Shown: in pieces, positions 9,488 through 17,878 of the stretch
Numbering within the stretch: the stretch's first letter is position 1
Layout: each line of letters starts with the position of its first letter
Origin: Roseovarius sp. W115
Lineage (GTDB): Bacteria > Pseudomonadota > Alphaproteobacteria > Rhodobacterales > Rhodobacteraceae
Direction: 5' to 3'
Length of the DNA: 64,000 nt
Assembly: GCF_032842945.2 (NCBI RefSeq)
Contig: NZ_CP146606.1
Coordinates: 744,001 to 808,000 of the forward strand
The notes under the pieces: model-generated
Seen by the model: only the letters and a program-made list of their open reading frames with translations
Database searches by the model: none
Told to the model about the DNA's origin: nothing
Translations under genes and position numbers: made by a program

Positions 9488-10897
9488 TTAATCTTTGCCC
9501 AAGGCGCGCAACACACGGTCAAGCTTTTGGCCTTGAGGACTGATCGGCACCGGCGCGTCTTTGACAAGATTATAGTACGCCGCTGGATCATATAGCTGTA
9601 CGTCGAGGTTCAGATCCTTGGCTGTAAGCTGCCCCAGAGAGGCCAGAACAGAGTAGGCCGCAACCACGACATCTGCTTCCGCAGCGATCATGTTGGCGCG
9701 GGCGTCCAGTAACTCCTGTTCCGCATCAAGCACATCAAGCGTTGTTCTTGCGCCTAACGTGGCCTCCTCGCGGACGCCTCTGAAGGCCACGTCAGCGGCA
9801 CGCACCTGTTCGCGGCTGGACCTGCGTTGCGCCTGCGCGGCCCTCAAGATCGCATAGGCATCACCAACATCCTGAACAATACGGCGACGCACTTCATGAA
9901 GATTACCGCGCGTCGCATCGCGCTGTGCCATAGCCTGGCGCTTAAGCGAGCTGATAAGGCCACCTTGGTAAATTGGGCCTGTAACCTGAACGCCGAAGCT
10001 TCCTGTTCGGCTGAAATCATTGTCAGAGATGTCCTCGCTTGCGCCAAGATTGCCAAACAAGCTGACATCCGGTTTTGTTTCTGCATCAGCAGCCAGGACA
10101 TTCAGTTCAGCAGCTGACACTTCGTGCCGTGCTTGCAAGATATCCGGATGAGCCCGCACGGCAATCTGAGCGGATTCATCAATGTCTCCTGACAGATTCG
10201 GCAAATTCCGAGGTGGCTGCAGGTTTCCGGGAAGGCGGCCGACTGCGGCTCGAAACTCTTCGATCGCCTGGGTCAAGTCACCTTCTGCAGCAGCGAACTC
10301 GCTGCGTGCAGCTGCCAGGCGCGCTTCGGCTTGTGCCACATCTGTCCGCGTCACTTCTCCGACTTCAAACCGGTCTTGTGCGGCGCGCAATTCCTGTCGT
10401 AACAGCCGAAGGTTGTTATCTCTCAAAGCCACAAATTCTTGGTTGCGACGTACATCTTGAAATGCTGCAACAGCGCGCAACAGGACTTGTTGCTCGACAC
10501 TGCGCAATGCCTCTCGCGTCGCCAAAACGGACTCTTTCGCGGCCTCAAGCTGAAACCGTGTTTGTCCGGCATCAAACAACAAAAGTTGAAGCGACAGTCC
10601 AATATTGACTGTATTTGATGATGTCGTACCGGTGAAAACGCCAGCGGCCGAACGTCCAAAAGAACGCGTGAAATCAGCGCTGTAATTGATAATCGGGCGC
10701 AAAGCAGCCAGAATTTGAGCCGCATCTTCATCTGCGGCGCGCAGCAATGCCCGGTTTTGGTCTAGGAGACCCGAATTTTCATAAGCACTTACCAAGGTTT
10801 CCGCGAGTGTTTCGGCGCGGGCAAGTCCAGTCGTTGTAAGTGATATCGCTAGTCCGATGCTGGCTGATTTAAGCCAGTCTTTTATCATTCGTTTCAT
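9488..10897 (-). CDS. tolC: TolC-family outer membrane efflux protein
   Basis: The 469-aa protein has a signal peptide (MKRMIKDWLK, then a hydrophobic stretch ending ARAE) and the internally duplicated helical layout of TolC, with repeated segments such as TRTDVAQAEARLAAARSEFA and its C-terminal counterpart TTLDVLDAEQELLDARANM. TolC trimers form the outer-membrane channel of type I secretion and RND efflux systems. The start at 10897 has GGGAGG seven bases upstream; an upstream GTG at 10927 overlapping the neighbouring gene is less likely. It lies 26 bp downstream of the Pcm-like gene, a common alphaproteobacterial order. No inner-membrane partner is nearby, so it may serve several systems. 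Confidence 0.92.
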   Translation of the reverse strand: MKRMIKDWLKSASIGLAISLTTTGLARAETLAETLVSAYENSGLLDQNRALLRAADEDAAQILAALRPIINYSADFTRSFGRSAAGVFTGTTSSNTVNIGLSLQLLLFDAGQTRFQLEAAKESVLATREALRSVEQQVLLRAVAAFQDVRRNQEFVALRDNNLRLLRQELRAAQDRFEVGEVTRTDVAQAEARLAAARSEFAAAEGDLTQAIEEFRAAVGRLPGNLQPPRNLPNLSGDIDESAQIAVRAHPDILQARHEVSAAELNVLAADAETKPDVSLFGNLGASEDISDNDFSRTGSFGVQVTGPIYQGGLISSLKRQAMAQRDATRGNLHEVRRRIVQDVGDAYAILRAAQAQRRSSREQVRAADVAFRGVREEATLGARTTLDVLDAEQELLDARANMIAAEADVVVAAYSVLASLGQLTAKDLNLDVQLYDPAAYYNLVKDAPVPISPQGQKLDRVLRALGKD

Positions 10898-10923
10898 GCT
10901 CTGCCTCCCGTGTGAACGCGTTG

Positions 10924-11577
10924 TCACAAGGTGAAAGCGGCGTGGCGTTCAAAACCTGCTAGCACAGGCGCACCTGCATTGAACGCAAACCGCCAGTTGA
11001 TGTCTCCGTCAATCTTGTAGCCAATCCGAACAGCACCCAGCGCCTGTTCGGCAAAAAGGCAGCCGATGCGGCCCCCTTCTTTCAGTTGATCCGCGATTGT
11101 TTGCGGCAAGTGTTCGATCGCGCCCTGCACCACGATCACGTCATAAGGTCCATGCTCTGATGCACCTTCGGTCAGTGCGCCTTGGTGCAGCACAACGTTG
11201 TCCGCGCCCTGATCGGACAGGATCGTCTGCGCCTCGCTTGCGCGGGTTTCGTCATCTTCCACGGCGATAACAGCTTCGGCCATGCGCGCGATGACCGCGG
11301 AGGAATATCCAAGCCCCGCGCCAAGGTCGAGCACAAGCTCGTCATTCTGAATATCGAGCGCATCCAGAAGCTTGGCCAGAGTGCGCGGCTCCAACATCAC
11401 GCGCCCGCCGCCAAGGTCTACGTTTTCACCCACATATGCGGCCTCGCGCAGCGCATCTGGCACGAACGCCTCACGTGGGACTGACAACATAGCCTCAATC
11501 ACGGGAAACTTCGTAACATCCGACGGGCGGATTTGCGTGTCTACCATCATGGTTCTGCGCGTGGCGAAATCAGTCAT
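10924..11577 (-). CDS. Protein-L-isoaspartate O-methyltransferase family protein
   Basis: The sequence has the SAM-binding loop LVLDLGAGLGYSSAV and the N-terminal region MVDTQIRPSDV...VPREAFVP characteristic of the PCMT family, plus YDVIVVQGAIEHLP in place of the usual substrate loop. Classic PCMT repairs isoaspartyl residues by methylating them; this shorter relative, usually found beside tolC in alphaproteobacteria, may have a different substrate. It starts the pair with tolC on the minus strand. Confidence 0.82.
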   Translation of the reverse strand: MTDFATRRTMMVDTQIRPSDVTKFPVIEAMLSVPREAFVPDALREAAYVGENVDLGGGRVMLEPRTLAKLLDALDIQNDELVLDLGAGLGYSSAVIARMAEAVIAVEDDETRASEAQTILSDQGADNVVLHQGALTEGASEHGPYDVIVVQGAIEHLPQTIADQLKEGGRIGCLFAEQALGAVRIGYKIDGDINWRFAFNAGAPVLAGFERHAAFTL

Positions 11578-11749
11578 AGGCGGGTCTCTGCACCATGTTC
11601 AACTTGGGTTGTGTTCTGACACATTGCAGCCCTTGCGACAATGGCAATCTGGATAGCTGAGGTGTGGCATTCCCCAGCTATGGTTTGTTTACAATGATTA
11701 ATTCTTAAGGAACGAACGCTGGGGCGTCACCGATCAATGGCCGCCAGTT

Positions 11750-13729
11750 CTACACCAACTCCGCGTCGGTCATGAACTCCACAAGGGCTGGCCCTTTGGC
11801 AGACAAAGCCTCTTTGAGCACAAGCACAATCTGATCCGCCTCGGTCACCTTTTCGCCGACACCGCCGCAAAGCCGGGCAAAGGCAGAAAACGGCGGGTTC
11901 ACAAGATCAGTCTCCCAAACGGGCCATTCGCCGGCGCGTTGCTCTTTCGAGATCTTCCCAAGCTGACCATTGTGAAGCAGAAGATGGGTGATGTTCATGC
12001 CGTATTTGACAGCGGTGGTAAACTCCATCGGGTACTGACCAAAGCCTCCATCGCCGGAAATCGAAATGACCTTGCGCCCTTTGAGGGCGTCAAAATCCTG
12101 CGTCGCCGCCCAGGCGCCCAATGCTGCGGGAAGACCAAAGCCGATAGAGCCAAGATAGCCAGACATAAGAACGCGTTGCGTGCCCTTGGTTTCCAGATAG
12201 CGGCCAAAGGAATAGGTGTTGTTGCCCACATCCACAGCAAAGATTGCGTCATCAGGTGCAAGTTCCGAAAGCGCCTTGAACACCGCCGCTGAATGCAGGC
12301 CGGTGCCGTGATCCTCTGACAGACGCGTGGTCTTTTCATCCCGCCAGATGCGCCAGCGGTCGGCCAGTTCTGTTACTTGATCTTCCGCCTGCGCATGCGG
12401 TTTGGCCCGTGCTGTCATGACGTTGCAAAAGACGCCAACTTCACCCCAAATGGGCAAGTCAACAGGGTGGAATTTACCTAATTGCATCCGGTCATAGTCG
12501 ACCTGAATGATCGGCTTGGAAGGCTCAATTCCTGAATGATTTGAAAAGCTTGCGCCCAGAGCTATGATAAGATCAGTTTCATTCATGAACCAGCTGGCAA
12601 TGGGCGTGCCTGACCGGCCCAGAACGCCCGCAGCGTTTGGATGATCATCGGGGATCAGGCCTTTGGCCTTGAACGTGGTCAGCACCGGCGCACCAAGTTT
12701 CTCAGCCAATGCAATGATTTTTTCGCGCGCATCAAAGGCACCGTGGCCGACAATGATTATGGGCCGTTTGGCGGCATTTATCTTGTCTGTTGCAGCTTCC
12801 AGGTCGGATGCAGATGGTGTCACATCCACGCGGCTGATACGGCCTTGAGGGTGGCTTGCAGGCTTGTCGGAGGGCACGGTTTGCACGTCATCGGGGAAGA
12901 TGAGATGCGCGACATCTTGATTGATGATGGCATTTTTGCAGGCCAGTGCGGCCAGCTCAACGGCGTTGGCCCCGCCCAAGACCGGTTGGGAAAAGCGCGA
13001 CACAGCGGCAAAGGCAGACGCCAGATCAATGTCCTGAAATGCACCGGGACCAAGAACCTGGGTCTGCACCTGCCCCGTCAGCGCCAGCACGGGGGCGCGA
13101 TCCACCTTGGCGTCCCACATGCCGGTCAGAAGATTGGTGGCCCCGGGTCCTGCAATGGTCAGACATCCCGCGGGCATGCCCGTAAGTTTGCCATAGGCCG
13201 AGGCGGCAAAGGCGGCGGCCCCTTCGTGGCGGATGCCATAGTACTTCAAGTCCTTTGAGCCAACTTTCAGGCGAATGGCTTCAGCGAGGCCAAGGTTGGA
13301 ATGTCCCACCATGCCGAAAACCGACTTCAGCCCCCAGTTCACGAATGTCTCGACCATCGCATCGCTGATTGTGCGCGGTGCTTCTGGTTCTGGCTCCAGC
13401 CCCACAAAAATTTCGCCATCACGCAAATCAATCGGGAACATCTTTTGCCCGGTGTCTTCATGCCCGCCGGGCGGCTTGCCCGTCAGCGGGTCAAAATCCC
13501 ATCCGTGCCAGGGGCAACGCACCCAGCACTGGTCATCCACGCCTTTCTCGATGGACCCTTCCCCCAACGGTCCGTTTTGGTGCGGACAACGATTGTCCAT
13601 CGCCGCCCATTGCCCATCGAAATGCACAAGACAAATCGAGGTCGTGCGCGCCGTGACCGTTTTCACTCGGCCTTCCGGCAAGTCCTCCACACGGCCCACA
13701 GAAATCCAGTCAAGTGCCTCATTGGCCAT
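11750..13729 (-). CDS. Rieske [2Fe-2S]-ThDP enzyme fusion (pyruvate-oxidase-like)
   Basis: The 659-aa protein joins two modules. Residues 1-112 form a Rieske domain with CPH (C48, H50) and CPWH (C72, H75), the four ligands of a [2Fe-2S] cluster. Residues about 120-659 form a full ThDP-dependent enzyme of the pyruvate oxidase/acetolactate synthase class: activating Glu in RHEGAAAFAASAYGKLTG (E169), a central domain, and the cofactor motif GDGG (D560) with Asn587 in HNGQLG. Such enzymes decarboxylate 2-oxo acids. A built-in Rieske cluster suggests that electrons from the ThDP intermediate leave by a one-electron path; this is inference. It is the last gene of the six-gene operon. ATG 13729 has AAGGA upstream; a GTG at 13744 is the alternative. 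Confidence 0.88.
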   Translation of the reverse strand: MANEALDWISVGRVEDLPEGRVKTVTARTTSICLVHFDGQWAAMDNRCPHQNGPLGEGSIEKGVDDQCWVRCPWHGWDFDPLTGKPPGGHEDTGQKMFPIDLRDGEIFVGLEPEPEAPRTISDAMVETFVNWGLKSVFGMVGHSNLGLAEAIRLKVGSKDLKYYGIRHEGAAAFAASAYGKLTGMPAGCLTIAGPGATNLLTGMWDAKVDRAPVLALTGQVQTQVLGPGAFQDIDLASAFAAVSRFSQPVLGGANAVELAALACKNAIINQDVAHLIFPDDVQTVPSDKPASHPQGRISRVDVTPSASDLEAATDKINAAKRPIIIVGHGAFDAREKIIALAEKLGAPVLTTFKAKGLIPDDHPNAAGVLGRSGTPIASWFMNETDLIIALGASFSNHSGIEPSKPIIQVDYDRMQLGKFHPVDLPIWGEVGVFCNVMTARAKPHAQAEDQVTELADRWRIWRDEKTTRLSEDHGTGLHSAAVFKALSELAPDDAIFAVDVGNNTYSFGRYLETKGTQRVLMSGYLGSIGFGLPAALGAWAATQDFDALKGRKVISISGDGGFGQYPMEFTTAVKYGMNITHLLLHNGQLGKISKEQRAGEWPVWETDLVNPPFSAFARLCGGVGEKVTEADQIVLVLKEALSAKGPALVEFMTDAELV

Positions 13730-13740
13730 GTTTTTTCCTT

Positions 13741-14010
13741 TCACTCGTGGCTGCCGCCACTGGTTAGATCATAGAGTTTTTGCAGGATGGTCAGGATCAG
13801 GAAGCTCAAGACGACCCAGATCACCAACTCAAATTCTGCAAAGTCTGTGCCGCGCAGCCAGCGCGCCAGAAGGCCACCTTGGGGGCGCAGCGCCTCAATT
13901 CCGAAAAGCCCCTCACGACCCCAAAGCTGAAACACCCAAAAGCGGGAGATATAGAGCAGGCCCAAGCCCACAATGCCCGCGACCCCGGTCCAGATGAGCC
14001 GCCGGATCAT
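13741..14010 (-). CDS. Small membrane protein of the Rieske operon, 89 aa
   Basis: Two hydrophobic segments are visible (about residues 5-25 and 60-80), joined by a polar loop with several arginines, and the protein ends GGSHE. The start codon overlaps the stop of the upstream gene by 4 bp, and the next gene begins 12 bp later, so it is certainly part of the operon. No family was recognised. Its size and topology suit an accessory subunit of a membrane redox complex containing the ferric-reductase-like protein, but that is only an inference from position. Confidence 0.8.
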   Translation of the reverse strand: MIRRLIWTGVAGIVGLGLLYISRFWVFQLWGREGLFGIEALRPQGGLLARWLRGTDFAEFELVIWVVLSFLILTILQKLYDLTSGGSHE

Positions 14011-14771
14011 TGCATCAGCTCCGCCGTTTCAGGCTCAAGGTGGAAGACCAGAAGATCGCCGTGGCGCACCACCTTGCCCTCTACCGAAATATAGGCCGCA
14101 ACAAGGTCGTAGGCGGATTTCGGGAAAATCGTGCCATCCGGTCCGACGACCAGCAGAAACTCACTGCCTTCAACAGGTTGCGTGCTGACAAAGACCGGAG
14201 GGATATCCCCGATCAGACAGAGGTTGGCGCAAGCCTTATGCGCAATACCTGTGCCAGGGCGCATGGCCCCAGCCAGGCACTTTCCATCGCAAATCTCGCC
14301 GGCAATGCGCCAACGACCCAAGTCTTCGCTGTCCATCTCAGGCGCGTCGCCTTCCGCTCTGGAAATGCCATTTTGACCACCGCGCACCTGCATCATGTCC
14401 AACTCACCCCGGTCGAGAATAGTGCCAGATACCGTGACAAGCTGCCCGTCCAGATCCCGAACCCGGTTCATAAGACTTTGCTTACCTCCTGCCGAAAGCA
14501 TGAGCGTGTGCCCCTCCGGCACATGCTCGCTGCCTTGGGTGACACGCACCACGGGGTAAGGCGTCAGCTCCATCACACCCGTCACGGTCTGACGGCCATA
14601 ATCGCCGCGAAACGCTCCATTGCCCGGATCATCCTGAGTGGCACCAATACCAAGACCCACGCCCGCCATGAGCAAGACCAGTCCAATGCCAATCCCAATG
14701 AGGAAACTTCTCAGCCCATCCGGGGCGGTCAGGTAGCCCACGAAAAACGGTTTGTCTTTGTTGTCGGCCAT
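14007..14771 (-). CDS. Membrane-anchored Cys-motif protein of the Rieske operon
   Basis: The 254-aa protein has one transmembrane segment (about residues 22-45) after a short cytosolic N-terminus, then a soluble domain probably facing the periplasm. The first part contains beta-rich segments (QTVTGVMELTPYPVVRV, LDGQLVTVSGTIL) that may form a small OB-like barrel. The second part holds a CX3C-X15-CX3C motif (CDGKC and CANLC, with GIAHKAC) followed by GDIPPVFV. I recall similar Cys motifs in uncharacterised membrane redox clusters but cannot name the family. The cysteines could bind a metal or form disulfides. It overlaps the upstream gene by 1 bp and the downstream gene by 4 bp. Confidence 0.8.
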   Translation of the reverse strand: MADNKDKPFFVGYLTAPDGLRSFLIGIGIGLVLLMAGVGLGIGATQDDPGNGAFRGDYGRQTVTGVMELTPYPVVRVTQGSEHVPEGHTLMLSAGGKQSLMNRVRDLDGQLVTVSGTILDRGELDMMQVRGGQNGISRAEGDAPEMDSEDLGRWRIAGEICDGKCLAGAMRPGTGIAHKACANLCLIGDIPPVFVSTQPVEGSEFLLVVGPDGTIFPKSAYDLVAAYISVEGKVVRHGDLLVFHLEPETAELMQ

Positions 14772-15814
14772 TATGATACCTCAACTGGATCGACATGTGT
14801 GCCAGGTGGATTGGCTTTGGGGTCAACCAGAACCGCACCGTCCTGAACACGCAGATTGTAAGTTGGGATTTTCTCGGTGAAGGGGGCGGGTGATTGTCCG
14901 TCCGTCACGCGATACTGAAACCCATGCCAGGGGCACGTCACCAGACAATCAATGATGCGCCCTTCTCCCAAAGGGCCGTTCTGATGCGCGCAGGCGTTCG
15001 AGATCGCCGAAAGCTTTCCCTCATGCTTGAACACCGCCACACGCTTGCCATCCGGCAAAAGAGCGATGCGTGCGCGACCTTCGTCGATCTCGTCCGCCTG
15101 ACAGATGCGCATCCAGTCGCCTTCAGCGCTGGCCAGCGGGTCGCCCGTTTTGCGTTCCGCCAGATAAGCCCAGACATGCAGCAGTGCGACGAGAAACGCG
15201 GTGACAATAAAAAACACCGGCAAAAAGAGGCTTTGTTGATCTTGCAGGATGCCAAGGCTGATATGCGCCACAACCGAAACATATGCGAGGTAAATTAGAT
15301 AGTGCAGGCGCTTCCACACAGGCGCGGTAAGGAACTTGAGCCAAAAGTCGTGACTTGTCGCGGCGAGGATCAACAAAATCACTAAAGCAAACGCGCCCAG
15401 CGCTTCAAAGGGAAAGCCCAAAAGCTGGCCGTAGTTGGTGTTTGACAGGATCAACGCATCCCATTTGGGCACGAACGAAAAGGCGAAATACCAATTGAGA
15501 ATATATCCCGCATGGGCGGTCGCGACGAAAGCGGTCATCACTCCAAAATGGCGACGATTGTAGAGCAGCGGCATGAAGCGTGTGTCGAGCTTTGCCAAAG
15601 GTCCAATCGCCAGAATAATCGACAACATCAGAAACGCGCAGGCCCCAAAGGCGCGGGCATTGTGGACCTGGCTGTTGATTGGCCGCTCGTGGCTGAGGAT
15701 TTCAGGGGTGACATGGATGAAAACCCAAAGGAATGCCGCCACACCGGCCAACATGATACCGTCATAAATCCACTTGTTCGGGTTCCACTGAACGGGGATG
15801 TACTTGACGCTCAT
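14771..15814 (-). CDS. Ferric-reductase-like membrane domain fused to a Rieske domain
   Basis: The N-terminal two thirds (residues about 1-220) have six or seven hydrophobic segments with histidines placed as in ferric-reductase/MsrQ-type heme-b domains (H89, H101, H155, H171, H184). The C-terminal third (about 225-335) is a Rieske domain with CAHQNGPLGEG (C275, H277) and CPWHGF (C294, H297). Known relatives pass electrons through two b hemes across the membrane. Here the usual flavodoxin-reductase-type FAD/NAD module is absent and a Rieske cluster sits in its place, so the electron donor is probably a protein, not NAD(P)H. That is inference. It overlaps both neighbours (4 bp and 1 bp). Confidence 0.87.
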   Translation of the reverse strand: MSVKYIPVQWNPNKWIYDGIMLAGVAAFLWVFIHVTPEILSHERPINSQVHNARAFGACAFLMLSIILAIGPLAKLDTRFMPLLYNRRHFGVMTAFVATAHAGYILNWYFAFSFVPKWDALILSNTNYGQLLGFPFEALGAFALVILLILAATSHDFWLKFLTAPVWKRLHYLIYLAYVSVVAHISLGILQDQQSLFLPVFFIVTAFLVALLHVWAYLAERKTGDPLASAEGDWMRICQADEIDEGRARIALLPDGKRVAVFKHEGKLSAISNACAHQNGPLGEGRIIDCLVTCPWHGFQYRVTDGQSPAPFTEKIPTYNLRVQDGAVLVDPKANPPGTHVDPVEVS

Positions 15815-16176
15815 TGCCCCGCCTCCGACAAACGTTCGGGGGCGATGTGGGCGGGCCAGGTTTGTTTGATACTCAACCCGGTGGCGATGATGACACCGAT
15901 GGCGATGGCCATGCCGATGGCGACAAAACCATATGCGCCGCGCACGGCCTTGTACCGTTTGGCCTCATCCGCGCGCCCGGTTTCCAGAGCGTACCAGCGC
16001 CACAGGACCATCGGCCAGATCAGGAGCACACCGGGCACCAGAAGCGGGCGAAAGATGTAAGCGCCGCGTGCATCTTCGTCGATCCGGTCAATGCCTATGG
16101 TTAGAAAGAAAAGCGCGACAACTGCACCCACCATGAGCCAGTATTCCGCGAAAATCACCAGTCCCGCGGCCATCAT
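15811..16176 (-). CDS. Three-segment membrane protein of the Rieske operon
   Basis: The 121-aa protein has hydrophobic segments at about residues 5-27, 45-60 and 85-103, with acidic and basic residues between (DRIDEDARGAYIFRP, LETGRADEAKRYKAVRG). There are no obvious heme or metal ligands. It overlaps the preceding Rieske-FMN gene and the following ferric-reductase-like gene by 4 bp each. No family was recognised; a structural subunit of the membrane part of the system is the simplest guess. Confidence 0.78.
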   Translation of the reverse strand: MMAAGLVIFAEYWLMVGAVVALFFLTIGIDRIDEDARGAYIFRPLLVPGVLLIWPMVLWRWYALETGRADEAKRYKAVRGAYGFVAIGMAIAIGVIIATGLSIKQTWPAHIAPERLSEAGQ

Positions 16177-17783
16177 TGCACGCCTCCATAGGCCACGCCC
16201 GACAGGTCCGCCATGTCACGTTTCCAGGTGGTCAGATCATCTGCGTTGAACTTCGAGAGGTGATCATGCCCACAGGCCCGGGCCATCACCTGCATCAACT
16301 CTACCGAAGCCTCAAAGAAATTGGCCAGCTGCCGCGCGGATTTCTCAATGACCAGACGGCTCACAAGATGCGGTTTTTGCGTCGCGATGCCGACCGGGCA
16401 GTTATTGGTGTGACAAGCACGCATGGCGATGCAGCCGATCGCCTGCATGGCTGAGTTGGACAGCGCCACGGCGTCGGCACCGAGCGCCATCGCTTTCACA
16501 AAATCAACCGGCTTGCGCAGCCCGCCTGTGATGACAAGGCTGACATCCCCGCGTTCAAGGCGGTCAAGGTGCCGTCGCGCACGTGCCAAGGCCGGAATGG
16601 TCGGCACCGAAATATTGTCACGGAAGATAAGCGGAGCGGCCCCTGTGCCACCGCCGCGCCCATCGAGAATGATATAGTCCACGCCCACCTCTAGGGCCGC
16701 ATCTATGTCCTTTTCAATATGCTGCGCGCTGAGCTTGTAGCCGATCGGGATACCGCCTGTGCGGTCGCGCACCTGATCAGCGAAGTCCTTGATCTGGCTG
16801 GGATCCGTCCATTCCGGGAAGCGCGCAGGCGAGATCGCGTCCTGCCCTTCCTCAAGGCCGCGCACATCGGCGATCTTGCCTTTGACCTTGGCTCCGGGAA
16901 GATGCCCGCCCGTGCCGGTTTTGGCCCCCTGCCCGCCTTTGAAATGAAAGGCTTGCACCCGGTCCAGCTTGTCCCACTCAAAGCCAAACCGCGCGGAGGC
17001 CAGCTCATAGAAATAGCGGCTGTTGGCTTCCTGCTCTTCGGGCAGCATGCCACCCTCGCCTGAGCAAATCCCGGTTCCGGCAAGCTCTGCCCCGCGCGCC
17101 AGCGCCAATTTGGCCGGCTCGCTCAAAGCGCCAAAGCTCATGTCAGAGACGAAGAGCGGGATATCAAGTGTTAAGGGCTTCTGTGCATTCGGGCCGATCA
17201 CAACTTCTGTGCTTACTGGATCGTCGTCCAGAAGCGGCGCACGATGCAGTTGCGCGGTGATGATCTGAATGTCATCCCAATCCGGCAGTTCGGCCCGCGG
17301 CACCCCCATGCTGTCAACCACGCCGTGGTGGCCCGTTTTGGAAAGTCCTTCGCGTGCGTAGCGCTGCACAAGTGCATTATGTGGCTCTTCTTCGGTGCCG
17401 TGGCTCGTGTCGGCATAAAGGCCTAAGTACTCATCGCGCTGAAACGGTTGGGGGTGATCTTTGGCCCAGGCGTTGATTTCATCCTCATCCACCCAAACCT
17501 CGCCATTTTCGGTCCAGGAGGTGAATTTTGGCAGTACTTCGGCGTTGTTATATTCCGACACGCCCGAGTCGAGGCGGTAATCCCAGTAGTGCAGTCCGCA
17601 AATCAGGTTGTCACCCTGCACAAAACCGTCCGACATGAGCGCCCCACGATGCAGGCAGCGACCATACATCACCGACACCTCCTCATCAAATCGCACCACC
17701 ACGAGGTCTACCTCACCCACCAGCGCGTATTGTGGTTTGCGATCCGGCAGGGTGTCTAACTTAGCGACCGAGACTTTTTTCAT
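16173..17783 (-). CDS. Rieske domain fused to glutamate-synthase-type FMN domain
   Basis: The first about 105 residues are Rieske-like: CLH (C43, H45) and CGLH (C62, H65) give CXH-X16-CXXH. From about residue 150 the protein is a glutamate-synthase FMN/[3Fe-4S] domain: SDMSFGALSEPAK, HFKGGQGAKTGTGGHLP, LDGRGGGTGAAP, and the cluster cysteines of CIAMRACHTNNCPVG (C451, C457, C462). In real glutamate synthase this domain reduces 2-iminoglutarate, with electrons from ferredoxin or a small subunit, and ammonia from a fused glutaminase. Here no glutaminase is present and a Rieske cluster replaces the electron partner. It is the first gene of the operon, with AAGGGA before ATG 17783. The reaction is unknown. 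Confidence 0.88.
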   Translation of the reverse strand: MKKVSVAKLDTLPDRKPQYALVGEVDLVVVRFDEEVSVMYGRCLHRGALMSDGFVQGDNLICGLHYWDYRLDSGVSEYNNAEVLPKFTSWTENGEVWVDEDEINAWAKDHPQPFQRDEYLGLYADTSHGTEEEPHNALVQRYAREGLSKTGHHGVVDSMGVPRAELPDWDDIQIITAQLHRAPLLDDDPVSTEVVIGPNAQKPLTLDIPLFVSDMSFGALSEPAKLALARGAELAGTGICSGEGGMLPEEQEANSRYFYELASARFGFEWDKLDRVQAFHFKGGQGAKTGTGGHLPGAKVKGKIADVRGLEEGQDAISPARFPEWTDPSQIKDFADQVRDRTGGIPIGYKLSAQHIEKDIDAALEVGVDYIILDGRGGGTGAAPLIFRDNISVPTIPALARARRHLDRLERGDVSLVITGGLRKPVDFVKAMALGADAVALSNSAMQAIGCIAMRACHTNNCPVGIATQKPHLVSRLVIEKSARQLANFFEASVELMQVMARACGHDHLSKFNADDLTTWKRDMADLSGVAYGGVQ

Positions 17784-17878
17784 GCGATTCCCTTAGCTTG
17801 ATTTGTCGCGATGTTGCTGCATTTGAATTTGTAAGGCTAGGTTTACAGAAAAAACGTGATCTGATTTGAGTGTCAGGC

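Noticed and set aside
8524..9543. 339-codon plus-strand open frame opposite the PopZ-like gene
   Set aside because: It is a by-product of the acidic, Ser-poor codon usage of the real gene on the other strand; composition (many Phe, Arg, Ile) and lack of a ribosome-binding site do not support a protein.
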